Shown here piece after piece: positions 8,118 through 15,941 of a stretch of 64,000 nt of DNA (positions are counted from its first letter, which is position 1; every line of letters begins with the position of its first letter). Under the pieces are notes generated by a model. That model did not search any database. It was not told where the DNA came from and worked only from the letters and a program-made list of their open reading frames with translations. This stretch comes from Curtobacterium guangdongense (GTDB lineage Bacteria; Actinomycetota; Actinomycetes; Actinomycetales; Microbacteriaceae), in NCBI RefSeq assembly GCF_049341845.1, contig NZ_JBMPIT010000009.1, forward strand, positions 62,001 through 126,000, written 5' to 3'. A program made the position numbers and the translations under genes.

Positions 8118-8254
8118 ACGGCTCGCCCGTTACCGAAACACCCGTGGCCGCCGGGACCGATCCCCGGCCGAGACCGGTCCTGCCCCTGCTGTCCGGTTCG
8201 GCGGCCCACGCGTCATCGTTATGGGTTCGACGCTAGCGGCCGCACCGGCCCGCA

Positions 8255-8452
8255 TCATCCGTCGAGGTGGCGGCGTGCTGACCGTTCGACGAGGACGGGC
8301 ACGAAGTTGCGGATCTTCGCGTCAGCGAGCTCGGCGATGCCCTGGTCGACTGCGGCGTCAACGTTGCTGGCTGCCCGGTCCGGGTACTCGCGCCGCAACC
8401 GTGCTCGCAGTTCCTCGAGCTGCCGTGTCTCGTCGGGGGAGGGATCAACCAC
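8255..8452 (-). CDS. Three-helix bundle dimerization domain protein
   Basis: 65 residues, GTG start at 8452. The pattern of an N-terminal helix, a central VDAAVDQGIAEL helix and the C-terminal AKIRNFVPVLVERSARRHL matches small actinobacterial proteins annotated as three-helix bundle dimerization domain proteins. In larger relatives this domain sits beside response regulators or phosphatases; here it stands alone. Function unknown. Confidence 0.65.
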   Translation of the reverse strand: MVDPSPDETRQLEELRARLRREYPDRAASNVDAAVDQGIAELADAKIRNFVPVLVERSARRHLDG

Positions 8453-8482
8453 GCCGCAAGCGTACGCAGCGCCGCCGGCCGG

Positions 8483-9295
8483 TCAGAGCACAGCGTCGTC
8501 AAGCGTGGTCAACTCCCGCCACTCTGCGCGTCCGCCCGCGTTGATCGTTCGGGGCGCCGGCGCCCGGTCCGCGGCCATCAACGGACCCAGTGCCAGGCCG
8601 GTCAGGGCGGCGATGTGTTCCACCGGGATCTGAAAGGTGCGGAACGGTCCAAGCGGGGGGACGTCGGTCGCGGTCAGGGTTCCCAGGTCGATCCGGTCGA
8701 GGGAGGGAGTCTGGTCGAGGACGAACCCGGCGGATGCGAGTTGGTGGTCGTCACCGGTGACCCACGCGGCGATCTTCCAGAACAGCCGCGGGATCCGCAC
8801 GCCCCGATACAGCGGATCGTCGTCGGCGAACACCGGTCCGGTGAACACCGAGAGCCGGAGCGCGTTGACGCGGGCGTAGTCGAGGACGTGGTCCTCGACG
8901 CCGGCCCAGAGGTTCTCGCCCTGGTTGAACGCAGCTGCCTGCGGGGCGGCGTTGGTGTAGACGAACGTGTCCTCGTTCGCCCGGGCGGCGTCGGGACCCC
9001 ACACCGGGTCGCGGCGGCGGACGAGGTGGCCGCGGTCGAGGTCGTTGCGGGCGTACAGGTCGGGTCCGGCCTGGTCGGCTGCCGGCACCCGGGCGTCAAG
9101 ATGCCATTCGTCGGAGCGGCCCAGGTCGACCAGTGCGGCGCCGTCGATGTTCACGGCGGTGGCGGCGGCGAGTTTCCGGGCGGGTTCAAACAGCACGGTG
9201 AAGTGCGTGTACGGCAGCACCATCGTCGGCCGTGTGGTGGGCAGGGTCGGGAGCGGGAGGGTGGTGCTCAGGAAGTCGACGCTGTAGCCGTTCAT
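8483..9295 (-). CDS. DNA/RNA non-specific endonuclease (NucA family)
   Basis: 270 residues. The active-site signature DRGHL, with its catalytic His, appears at about residues 88-92 (YARNDLDRGHLVRR), followed by ANEDTFVYTNAAPQ (metal-binding Asn region), as in beta-beta-alpha metal nucleases that cut DNA and RNA. No signal peptide is seen, so it appears to act inside the cell or leave by another route. ATG 9295. It stands alone, divergent from a hydrolase. No immunity or inhibitor gene is obvious next to it. Confidence 0.88.
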   Translation of the reverse strand: MNGYSVDFLSTTLPLPTLPTTRPTMVLPYTHFTVLFEPARKLAAATAVNIDGAALVDLGRSDEWHLDARVPAADQAGPDLYARNDLDRGHLVRRRDPVWGPDAARANEDTFVYTNAAPQAAAFNQGENLWAGVEDHVLDYARVNALRLSVFTGPVFADDDPLYRGVRIPRLFWKIAAWVTGDDHQLASAGFVLDQTPSLDRIDLGTLTATDVPPLGPFRTFQIPVEHIAALTGLALGPLMAADRAPAPRTINAGGRAEWRELTTLDDAVL

Positions 9296-9380
9296 CCGCT
9301 CGTTCTACCAACCCCAATTGACGTGCCGATGATCTCCCGGGCCGCAGGTGCCTGTTCACGGGTGGTCGCTACGGTGAGGC

Positions 9381-10274
9381 GTGGTCGATCGCACCTACCA
9401 GCCGCTGTTCTGGACACTCGCGCAGCTCGGATCCCGCATCAAGGCCAAAGCACCGGCCGGCCTGACCCCCGGAAGCGAGCGTCTTCCGGCACCCACGACG
9501 GAACACGTTCCCACCCGGCACGGATCCGTGCGGGTCCTCGTGCAGCGCCCGGCGTCAGGGCCGACGGGCGCTCCGGTCGTGATGCACATGCACGGGGGCG
9601 GGTTCGTGAACCGGCACCCGGCGCAGGATCTGCACATCGCCCGACACCTCGCCGTCGAGTCCGGTGTGACCGTAGTCCTGCCCGACTACGACACGGCACC
9701 CCGGGTGCAGTACCCGGTCGCCGAGGAGCAGATGCTCGACGTCGCCCGATGGGTACAGACCGTCGGTGATCATGGCTGGGACGGTGCTGCCCTCGCCTTG
9801 TCCGGGGTCAGCGCGGGAGCGAAGCTCGCCATCAACGTCTGCCAGCAACTCCACGCCGCCGGCCTGCCCGGACCGCGGGCGATTGCGCTCGTCGTGCCGG
9901 TCGTCGACGTCACCCGCACAGACCGCACCTCGAGCATCCGACGCCCGGCGATCAGCCCGCTCGTGCAGCGGTTCGTCGGGTGGGCGTACTTCCCCAACGT
10001 CGCAAGGCGTCGCGAATCGCTCGCATCGCCGGTGTTCGACGACAACCTGGCGGGGGTGCTGCCGCCGACGCTGATCCTCACCGGCTCGAACGACACCCTC
10101 GCACCAGAAGGCGCAGCACTCGCTGCCACGCTTCGTACCGCGGGCACCCATGTTGAACGCCACGAGTATCCCGGCGCTGATCACGACTTCATCGCCGGAC
10201 GCGACCGAGCCGTCATCAGTGACGCGCTCGACCGGATGGCGACGTTCCTGGCGTTGCGGGGGTTGCCTCGGTAA
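9381..10274 (+). CDS. Alpha/beta hydrolase, hormone-sensitive-lipase type
   Basis: 297 residues. Esterase/lipase of the HSL family. The oxyanion-hole motif HMHGGGFVNRHP is at about residue 74 and the nucleophile elbow is GVSAGAKL. The acid is in GSNDTLAPEG and the catalytic His in GADHDF near the C-terminus, giving a complete Ser-Asp-His triad. GTG 9381 is the only sensible start. Substrate unknown; short-chain acyl or carboxylic esters are typical. Divergent from the endonuclease gene across 85 bp. Confidence 0.88.
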   Translation: MVDRTYQPLFWTLAQLGSRIKAKAPAGLTPGSERLPAPTTEHVPTRHGSVRVLVQRPASGPTGAPVVMHMHGGGFVNRHPAQDLHIARHLAVESGVTVVLPDYDTAPRVQYPVAEEQMLDVARWVQTVGDHGWDGAALALSGVSAGAKLAINVCQQLHAAGLPGPRAIALVVPVVDVTRTDRTSSIRRPAISPLVQRFVGWAYFPNVARRRESLASPVFDDNLAGVLPPTLILTGSNDTLAPEGAALAATLRTAGTHVERHEYPGADHDFIAGRDRAVISDALDRMATFLALRGLPR

Positions 10275-10337
10275 ACGATCGGCTATCGAGACACCGAATG
10301 GCCGTCGCATTGCGCGACGCGAACGCCTGTGGTCCTG

Positions 10338-11042
10338 CTAAGCGGTCTCGCCGGGTCCGGACGGGTCGTCAGTATCGACCGGGATCTCAACCTGCACGAA
10401 GGCCGCGTGGAGCTGTTCGATTTCGCCTGCCTCGACGACGACGAAGTCAGCGCCTTCGATTGGGACGGCTTTGTCGCTGCCGTCGGGTCGGTACCGTGGC
10501 TGGGTGAGAACGATGGCCCGATGCGGGTGGGGGTCGGGGTCGTTGTCGAACTCGTAGAGCGTGCCGCTCACCCATCCACCTGACTTCAGCACCAGGGCTA
10601 CGTCTACCACTGCGTCTTCCGGCGCATCGTTAAAGAGTCGGGCCCAGGCTGAGGTATTTCGGGGGATCGCGGAGTTCCAGATGAAGCTGAGTCCGTGTTG
10701 GTCCGCCCACTGTGAACCGAGGAAGTAGCCGAGCAGCGTCGCGATCGCCGCTGCACCGACCGCGATGAAGATCGAGGGCGCCACGTTGCTCTGCGCCCAG
10801 CTGAGGTCCCCGGTGACGACCTCGTGAAGTCGGTCGCGAAGCTGCACCCACCAGATGGACACAGCCGCGATGGCGATCGCGACGATCGCGTCACAGATGG
10901 CGCTGATGAAGACCAACGTCGCAGTCTCACGAAGCGCGGACCGCTTCACCGCGGGCTGGTGCCCTTCGCGGGCGAAGATGAACGCGACCCCCGGGAAGAG
11001 GGCGAAGACGTAGAAGACAACCCCCAGCGCACTTGTAGGCAT
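10338..11042 (-). CDS. DUF6338 family membrane protein
   Basis: 234 residues. Three hydrophobic segments: an N-terminal one (ALGVVFYVFALFPGVAFIFA) and two more around residues 42-65 and 90-110. A soluble C-terminal domain with repeated beta-strand-like stretches follows. The overall pattern resembles the DUF6338 family, which has no known function but is often found in accessory islands. ATG 11042 has a GAGAGGGG ribosome site. Divergent, 41 bp away, from the small Ser/Lys-rich gene. Confidence 0.65.
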   Translation of the reverse strand: MPTSALGVVFYVFALFPGVAFIFAREGHQPAVKRSALRETATLVFISAICDAIVAIAIAAVSIWWVQLRDRLHEVVTGDLSWAQSNVAPSIFIAVGAAAIATLLGYFLGSQWADQHGLSFIWNSAIPRNTSAWARLFNDAPEDAVVDVALVLKSGGWVSGTLYEFDNDPDPHPHRAIVLTQPRYRPDGSDKAVPIEGADFVVVEAGEIEQLHAAFVQVEIPVDTDDPSGPGETA

Positions 11043-11083
11043 CGGACCCCTCTCGCGGTCATAATGCTACGAGGAGGCGCAGC

Positions 11084-11290
11084 ATGGCGAAGAGCAGCAA
11101 GAGCAGCGGCGGTTCGTCGCGCAGTGCAGTCACGGGCAAGTTCGTGACGGCGAAGTACGCGAAGTCGCACGTCGCCACGTCTCGAGTGACCGAGCGCGGC
11201 ATGCAGGCCGCGCACGTGCAGTTCCGTCCCTCGGTTCGCCCGTCCAGCTCGCGGATCCAGCCGCCGACGAACTCGCAGCCTGACTCGTGA
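11084..11290 (+). CDS. Small Ser/Lys-rich protein
   Basis: 68 residues, ATG with a GAGGAGG ribosome site. Two parts: an N-terminal MAKSSKSSGG...SAVTGKFVT-KYAKSH half like a family of tiny basic actinobacterial proteins, and a C-terminal Pro/Gln/Ser half (VQFRPSVRP, IQPP). The second half resembles the C-terminus of the next gene, as if the two had been joined. No function known. Lower GC than the surroundings and accessory position suggest transfer. Confidence 0.6.
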   Translation: MAKSSKSSGGSSRSAVTGKFVTAKYAKSHVATSRVTERGMQAAHVQFRPSVRPSSSRIQPPTNSQPDS

Positions 11291-11418
11291 CCGACAACAA
11301 GTCGCGGGAGCCCGGCGGCCAGTTTGGCATCCAGCCCGCGAACGTGCAGCGACCGCCGGCCGTGCGGCCTCCGAACTCGCAGATTCAGCCACCGAAGCCG
11401 AAGCCGTCGCAGCAGTAG
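11287..11418 (+). CDS. Pro/Gln-rich 43-residue peptide
   Basis: GTG start overlapping the previous stop (GTGA), TAG stop at 11416. The product begins MTDNKSREPGGQFGIQPANV and ends in a Pro/Gln/Lys-rich tail containing VRPPNSQIQPP. That tail aligns with the end of the preceding protein (VRPSSSRIQPP), so the two genes share a module. Translational coupling and a downstream terminator support a real two-gene unit. Function unknown. Confidence 0.45.
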   Translation: MTDNKSREPGGQFGIQPANVQRPPAVRPPNSQIQPPKPKPSQQ

Positions 11419-11447
11419 ACACAGGCCTCAGAGTCGCCCGTACAGAG

Positions 11448-11485
11448 CACTGGCGGGAACCCGGTTCCCCGGAATCCCGCCAGTG
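11448..11485. terminator. Bidirectional terminator hairpin
   Basis: Perfect 11-bp inverted repeat (CACTGGCGGGA at 11448-11458, complement at 11475-11485) with a further CCGG stem inside. It sits between two convergent small-gene units and can serve both. Confidence 0.75.
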
Positions 11486-11507
11486 AGTCACCGCATTGCG
11501 GCGCTTG

Positions 11508-11633
11508 CTACTTGCTCTTCTTGTGCGAGGTCTGCGTGGTGCTGGGATGCGACTTCGCGTACTTCGAGGTCACGAACTTGCCAGTGATCGAGCTACGCGA
11601 CGAACCGCTGCTGCTCTTGCCGGACTTGGCCAT
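11508..11633 (-). CDS. Small Ser/Lys-rich protein, paralogue
   Basis: 41 residues, ATG 11633 with AAGGAG ribosome site. It starts MAKSGKSSSGSSRSS, continues ITGKFVTSKYAKSH and ends in KKSK. Clearly related to the N-terminal half of the protein encoded at 11084, and faces it across a shared terminator. Highly basic and probably nucleic-acid-binding or disordered (inference). Function unknown. Confidence 0.6.
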   Translation of the reverse strand: MAKSGKSSSGSSRSSITGKFVTSKYAKSHPSTTQTSHKKSK

Positions 11634-11711
11634 GACTCCGCGCTCCTTCCTGCCGCGAGCGAGCGGACGGTCCACCCTCTTCGACAGCTCCATCATCCTG
11701 CCAAAGACCTG

Positions 11712-11750
11712 CATGTAGTGGTTCTACACGCCGCCCGGCACTACATGTAG
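11712..11750 (-). promoter_or_regulatory. Inverted repeat, candidate operator
   Basis: CATGTAGTG at 11712-11720 and its exact complement at 11739-11747 are spaced by 18 bp. The right arm is part of a perfect 10-bp palindrome CTACATGTAG (11741-11750). The region is upstream of the 41-residue gene and just downstream of the arsN-like gene. It looks like a two-site operator; the regulator is unknown. Confidence 0.4.
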
Positions 11751-11759
11751 TAGTTGAAT

Positions 11760-12272
11760 CTATAGTTGAGGGCTCCGTCGTTCGACGAGGACGTTGTCGC
11801 GCCACTGTCCGGCCCATGGCCCGAAGGTCATGAGGCCGATGCGTTCTCGTGTGCCAAGTTCTCGGAACCCGTGGTGGGTGTGGAGGGCTCGGGAGGCGGT
11901 GTTCTCGGGGAAGATCCCGGACTGGATCGTCCAGATGCCGGCTGCCTCCGTCGACGCGATCATGGCGTCAAGGAGCAGATGTCCGATGCCACGGCCACGG
12001 GCTGCGGCGGCGACATACACGGAGTGCTCGACGACGCCCCGGTACACCGGCCGGGCGGACGTCGGGGAGACCGCCACCCAGCCGAGGACCACGTCGCCGC
12101 CTAGGGCGACGAACCGGTGATCGGGCAGCTTCCCGCCGTTGAACGCCTCCCAGGTCGGCGGTTCCGCCTCGAACGTCGCGTTCCCGGTTGCGATGCCTTC
12201 CCGGTAGATCGCCTCGACGGCTGGCCAGTCGCCGGCGGTCATCGGCCGGACCGCGACCGAGGGGTCCGTCAT
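11760..12272 (-). CDS. GNAT N-acetyltransferase, ArsN/phosphinothricin-acetyltransferase type
   Basis: 170 residues. The N-terminal VRPMTAGDWPAVEAIYREGI and NATFE segments match the phosphinothricin/ArsN acetyltransferase branch of GNAT enzymes. ARGRGIGHLLLDAMI is the acetyl-CoA pyrophosphate loop. ATG 12272 overlaps the stop of arsC (ATGA), placing it in the arsenic operon. ArsN enzymes in such operons acetylate the organoarsenical antibiotic arsinothricin; that is the likely role here (inference from family and context). Other amino-acid analogues remain possible. Confidence 0.75.
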   Translation of the reverse strand: MTDPSVAVRPMTAGDWPAVEAIYREGIATGNATFEAEPPTWEAFNGGKLPDHRFVALGGDVVLGWVAVSPTSARPVYRGVVEHSVYVAAAARGRGIGHLLLDAMIASTEAAGIWTIQSGIFPENTASRALHTHHGFRELGTRERIGLMTFGPWAGQWRDNVLVERRSPQL

Positions 12273-12664
12273 GGGTGCAGCAGCTCCTCTTGGATGCGGG
12301 TGGCGACGGCGTTGCGCATGGGGCGGACGTCGTCGGGGGACCAGGAGTCCGGGTCCGGGAACGACCACTGCAACACCTTCCCGCGAGGCATCGCGGGAAG
12401 GTCCAGCCCGGGCTTCATCAGCACGACGACGTCGGCTGCATCGAGCAGCCCTGGCGTGACCTTCCGCGGGATGCGGCTGCTGATGTCGAGGCCGAGTTCG
12501 GCGACGGTCGCGGCGATCGACGGGTTCACCTCGCCGGCGGGCGCGATGCCGGCGGAGGTGGCGGTGTAGCGGTCGTCGGCGGCGAGTTCGAGGAGGGCGG
12601 CGCCGAGTTGAGAGCGGCCCGCGTTGTGCTTGCAGATGAACAGCACGGTGGGCTTGTCGGTCAT
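12269..12664 (-). CDS. arsC: Low-molecular-weight arsenate reductase-like phosphatase
   Basis: 131 residues of the LMW protein-tyrosine-phosphatase fold. P-loop CKHNAGRSQ near residue 11 (CX5R), and DPDSW near the C-terminus as the general-acid loop. In actinobacteria such ArsC proteins reduce arsenate to arsenite with mycothiol or thioredoxin. This copy differs from the second arsC upstream (KHNAG rather than VHNAG). Overlaps the downstream acetyltransferase start. Confidence 0.85.
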   Translation of the reverse strand: MTDKPTVLFICKHNAGRSQLGAALLELAADDRYTATSAGIAPAGEVNPSIAATVAELGLDISSRIPRKVTPGLLDAADVVVLMKPGLDLPAMPRGKVLQWSFPDPDSWSPDDVRPMRNAVATRIQEELLHP

Positions 12665-12676
12665 GCGGGGTCCGGT

Positions 12677-14077
12677 TCAGTTCGTGCAGCAGGAGCTGCT
12701 GGCGGGCGGAGCGGCCGGTGCGGGCGCGGCGCAGCAGGACGAGTCACTGGTGGCCTGGTCCGTGGCTGCCGGGACGTCGCAGGAGGATGAGCCGCCGACG
12801 CCGGTGGTGCACACGCCGGTCTCGGGCAGGACGAGCTGCACGTCGCGGGCGGCCTGGTGGTCCCCGGCGAGTTCCGCGGCGATGGATCGGACCTGCTCGT
12901 AGCCGGTGAGGAGCAGGAATGTGGGGGCGCGGCCGTATGACTTCATGCCGGCGATGAAGAAGTTCGGCTCCGGGTGCGCCAGCTCCGCGACACCGTGCGG
13001 GGGCACGGAGCCGCAGGAGTGCAGGTTCGGGTCGATCAGCGGTGCGAGCGCCCGGGGTGCTTCGACGATGTCGTCCAGGGCCAGGCGGATCTCGCGGAGC
13101 ATGTCGAGGTCGGGGCGGAACCCGGTCGCGTTCACGACGACGTCGACCGTCACCGCGAACATTTCACCGGCACGGCGGCCGACGACGGTGACCTGGTCCC
13201 CGTCGGAGCGGACGTCGTCGATTTCGAACGATGCGAGCTGCTCGACCTGGCCGGACTCGACGAGGCCGTGGACGTTCGAGCCGAGTTGCCCGCGGGCGGC
13301 GAGCCCGTCCGCGGCGTCCGCGCTGAGGCGGGCGGTGCCGACGTTCCGGATTGCCCAGAGCAGGGCTGTGCCGGGTTCGTCTTTCGCGAGGGCGGCGAGC
13401 TTGATGAGCGTGTTCGCGGCCGAGTGGCCGGCACCGACGACGAGGACCCGCTTCCCGGCGAACCTCGCCCGGTTCGCGCCGAGCACGTCCGGGAGGGCGT
13501 GCACGACGCGGTCGCCGAGGTCTACGGCGGGTGCGAGGCCGGCAGCGGTGAGGGGGTTCGGGGACGTGTACGTGCCGGAGGTGTCGATGACGGCGCGGGC
13601 GGTGACGTCCTCGACGCCGTCCGTGGTGTGGAGGCGAAGGAGGAACGGGGTGTCGGCGCGGCCGGTGGAGCGGGTGCGGTCCATGCCCTGCCGGGACACG
13701 GCGTCGACGCGGACGCCGTACCGGATCACGGGTGCCAGCTCGGGTGTCTGCGCGAGCGGGTCGAGGTACTGGGCGACGAGGTCGTGGCCGGTCGGCAGCG
13801 ACGACCGGCGGGGTTCGTTCCAGCCGGTGGGTTCGAGGAGCCGGCGGGCGGCGTCGTCGATGACGTACCGCCACGGGGAGAACAGCCGCGTGTGCCCCCA
13901 CGCTCGGACAGATGTACCGACGTGGTCGCCGGCTTCGTAGACGACGACGGGGAGGCCCTGCTCGAGGAGGTGCGCGGCCGCGGCGAGTCCGACGGGGCCG
14001 GCGCCAATGACGGCGACGGGTAGCCCGGCCAGGCGGTCCGCGTCGGCCCGGGGCAGGACGGTGAGGGTGAGGGTCAT
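12677..14077 (-). CDS. FAD-dependent monooxygenase-like protein (ArsO type) with Cys-rich tail
   Basis: 466 residues. FAD-binding Rossmann motif VAVIGAGPVGLAAAAHL at residues 18-34; second nucleotide-binding motif VLVVGAGHSAANTL in the middle; NATGFRPDLD before the C-terminal domain. This layout matches flavin monooxygenase-like proteins of arsenic operons (ArsO). The last 45 residues carry five cysteine-containing spots, including two CC pairs (SSCC and SSCCTN), a plausible soft-metal or arsenite-binding tail. ATG 14077. Lies between the two arsC genes. The reaction is unproven. Confidence 0.78.
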   Translation of the reverse strand: MTLTLTVLPRADADRLAGLPVAVIGAGPVGLAAAAHLLEQGLPVVVYEAGDHVGTSVRAWGHTRLFSPWRYVIDDAARRLLEPTGWNEPRRSSLPTGHDLVAQYLDPLAQTPELAPVIRYGVRVDAVSRQGMDRTRSTGRADTPFLLRLHTTDGVEDVTARAVIDTSGTYTSPNPLTAAGLAPAVDLGDRVVHALPDVLGANRARFAGKRVLVVGAGHSAANTLIKLAALAKDEPGTALLWAIRNVGTARLSADAADGLAARGQLGSNVHGLVESGQVEQLASFEIDDVRSDGDQVTVVGRRAGEMFAVTVDVVVNATGFRPDLDMLREIRLALDDIVEAPRALAPLIDPNLHSCGSVPPHGVAELAHPEPNFFIAGMKSYGRAPTFLLLTGYEQVRSIAAELAGDHQAARDVQLVLPETGVCTTGVGGSSSCDVPAATDQATSDSSCCAAPAPAAPPASSSCCTN

Positions 14078-14097
14078 GGTCGTGGTCCTTCCGGTGG

Positions 14098-14514
14098 TTA
14101 GGCGGATGCTTCGGTGGGCAGCAGCTCGGCCAGGAGCGCCTGCACGCGGGTCTTGATCTCGTCGCGGATCGGGCGGACGTCCTCGATGCCCTTCCCGGCG
14201 GGGTCGGTGAGGTCCCAGTCCTCGTACCGCTTGCCGGGGAAGATCGGGCACGCATCGCCGCAGCCCATCGTGATCACCGCGTCGGATTCGCGGACGGCGT
14301 CGGTGGTGAGGACCTTCGGCTGGTTCCCGGCGATGTCGATGCCGTCTTCCGCCATCGCTTCGATTGCGACTGGGTTGATCTGGTCCTTCGGGGCGCTGCC
14401 GGCGGAGAGAACCTGCACGCGGTCGCCGCCGAGGGCCTGGGCGTAGCCGGCGGCCATCTGCGAGCGGCCAGCGTTGTGGACGCAGACGAACAGGATCGTG
14501 GGGGTCGTGGTCAT
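14098..14514 (-). CDS. arsC: Arsenate reductase (mycothiol/thioredoxin-type)
   Basis: 138 residues. TILFVCVHNAGRSQMAAGYA contains the CX5R catalytic loop; MGCGDACPIFPGKRYEDW and DPAGKG are typical of the ArsC family that resolves via mycothiol or thioredoxin, reducing arsenate to arsenite. Start uncertain: ATG 14514 lies just before the homologous region, but ATG 14541 overlaps the transporter stop (ATGA) and would add nine residues. Paired with the arsenite transporter upstream. Confidence 0.92.
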   Translation of the reverse strand: MTTTPTILFVCVHNAGRSQMAAGYAQALGGDRVQVLSAGSAPKDQINPVAIEAMAEDGIDIAGNQPKVLTTDAVRESDAVITMGCGDACPIFPGKRYEDWDLTDPAGKGIEDVRPIRDEIKTRVQALLAELLPTEASA

Positions 14515-14537
14515 GGCGGTGCTTTCGGTTCGGGTGG

Positions 14538-15941
14538 TCATCGGATGAGGGTGAGCCAGCCGGCGAGGGCTGTCAGGGTGACGGCGAGGACGGGGACGGT
14601 CAGGACGATGCCTGTGCGGAAGTACTGCCCCCACCCGATGTGGATGCCCTTCCGGTCGAGCACGTGCAACCACAGCAGCGTCGCCAGCGACCCGATCGGG
14701 GTGATCTTCGGGCCGAGGTCGGAGCCGATGACGTTGGCGTAGACCATCACCTCGTGCGTCAACCCGGTCGCGCCGGCACCGCCGATCGCGAGGGCGGCAA
14801 TCAGCACCGTCGGCATGTTGTTCATCAGCGACGCCAGGATCGCGATGACGAACCCGACCCCGAGCGCGGTGACGAGGACCCCGTGGTCCCCGAATACGTC
14901 GAACAGCTTCGCGAGGTAGTCGGTGAGGCCCTGGTTCTGCAGCCCGTAGACGACGAGGTACATGCCGATCGAGAACAGCACGATCTGCCACGGCGCATCC
15001 CGGATCGTCTTCCACACCGGAATCACCCGCCCCGACCCGCCAACGGTGCCATCACTGCCGCCGGTGACGGTGGTGGTGCCGCCGGTCGTGACGAGGACCG
15101 GGGACGCAGCCTGACGGGCGAAGAGGAACGCGGGTTGGCGGGCGGCGACGAGGACGATCACGACCGCACCGACACCAGCGACCGCGGCGAGGGGGACGCC
15201 GAGCGGGTCGGCGGCGAAGTAGCCGACCAGCAGCACCCCGAGGACCACCCATCCGGCGCGGAACGTCGCCCGGTCCTTCACCGCGGCAGCGGGACGGGTG
15301 AGGGCGAGAACGTCGTACCGCTTCGGTATCGACCGGCCGAAGTACGCCAGCAGCATCCCGAGGGACGCCAGCACGGACACGATGCCGACGGGCACCATGA
15401 CGGCGGCGTACTCGGCGAACCCGAGGCCGAAGTAGTCGGCGGAGACGATGTTGACCAGGTTCGACACCACCAGCGGCAGGCTGCCGGTGTCGGCGATGAA
15501 CCCGGTGGCGAGGATGAACCCCAGCGCCGCCTTCGCCGGCATGTTCAACGCGCGGAGCATCCCGACCACGATCGGGGTGAGGATCAGCGCGGCCCCGTCG
15601 TTGGCGAACACGGCCGCGATGACCGCGCCGAGGCCGACGATCAGCACGAACAGCAGCCGACCGTTCCCGCGACCCCACCGGGCCACGTGGAGGGCTGCCC
15701 ACTCGAAGAACCCGGCCTCGTCGAGGATCAACGAGATCAGCACCACGGCGACGAACGTCAGCGTCGCGTTCCACACGATCCCGATCACCGTCGGCACGTC
15801 CCCGAGCCCAACCACCGTGGTCGCGAGGGCGATGACCGCGCCGATGAGTGCGGTGTAGCCGATCGGGAAGCCCTTGGGCTGCCAGATCACCACCACGAGC
15901 GTCGCGACGAAGATCGCCGCAGCGACCACAGCCAGCACCAT
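14538..15941 (-). CDS. arsB: ArsB/NhaD-type arsenite transporter
   Basis: 467 residues with about eleven hydrophobic segments. Family features: NATLTFVAVVLISLILDEAG, FANDGAALILTPIV, SLPLVVSNLVNI and MNNMPTVLIAALAIG, typical of the ArsB/NhaD permease superfamily that extrudes arsenite. A hydrophilic Gly/Thr-rich loop lies around residues 285-310. ATG 15941 shares one base with the stop of the upstream oxidoreductase gene (TGATG). Second gene of the ars operon. Confidence 0.88.
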   Translation of the reverse strand: MVLAVVAAAIFVATLVVVIWQPKGFPIGYTALIGAVIALATTVVGLGDVPTVIGIVWNATLTFVAVVLISLILDEAGFFEWAALHVARWGRGNGRLLFVLIVGLGAVIAAVFANDGAALILTPIVVGMLRALNMPAKAALGFILATGFIADTGSLPLVVSNLVNIVSADYFGLGFAEYAAVMVPVGIVSVLASLGMLLAYFGRSIPKRYDVLALTRPAAAVKDRATFRAGWVVLGVLLVGYFAADPLGVPLAAVAGVGAVVIVLVAARQPAFLFARQAASPVLVTTGGTTTVTGGSDGTVGGSGRVIPVWKTIRDAPWQIVLFSIGMYLVVYGLQNQGLTDYLAKLFDVFGDHGVLVTALGVGFVIAILASLMNNMPTVLIAALAIGGAGATGLTHEVMVYANVIGSDLGPKITPIGSLATLLWLHVLDRKGIHIGWGQYFRTGIVLTVPVLAVTLTALAGWLTLIR

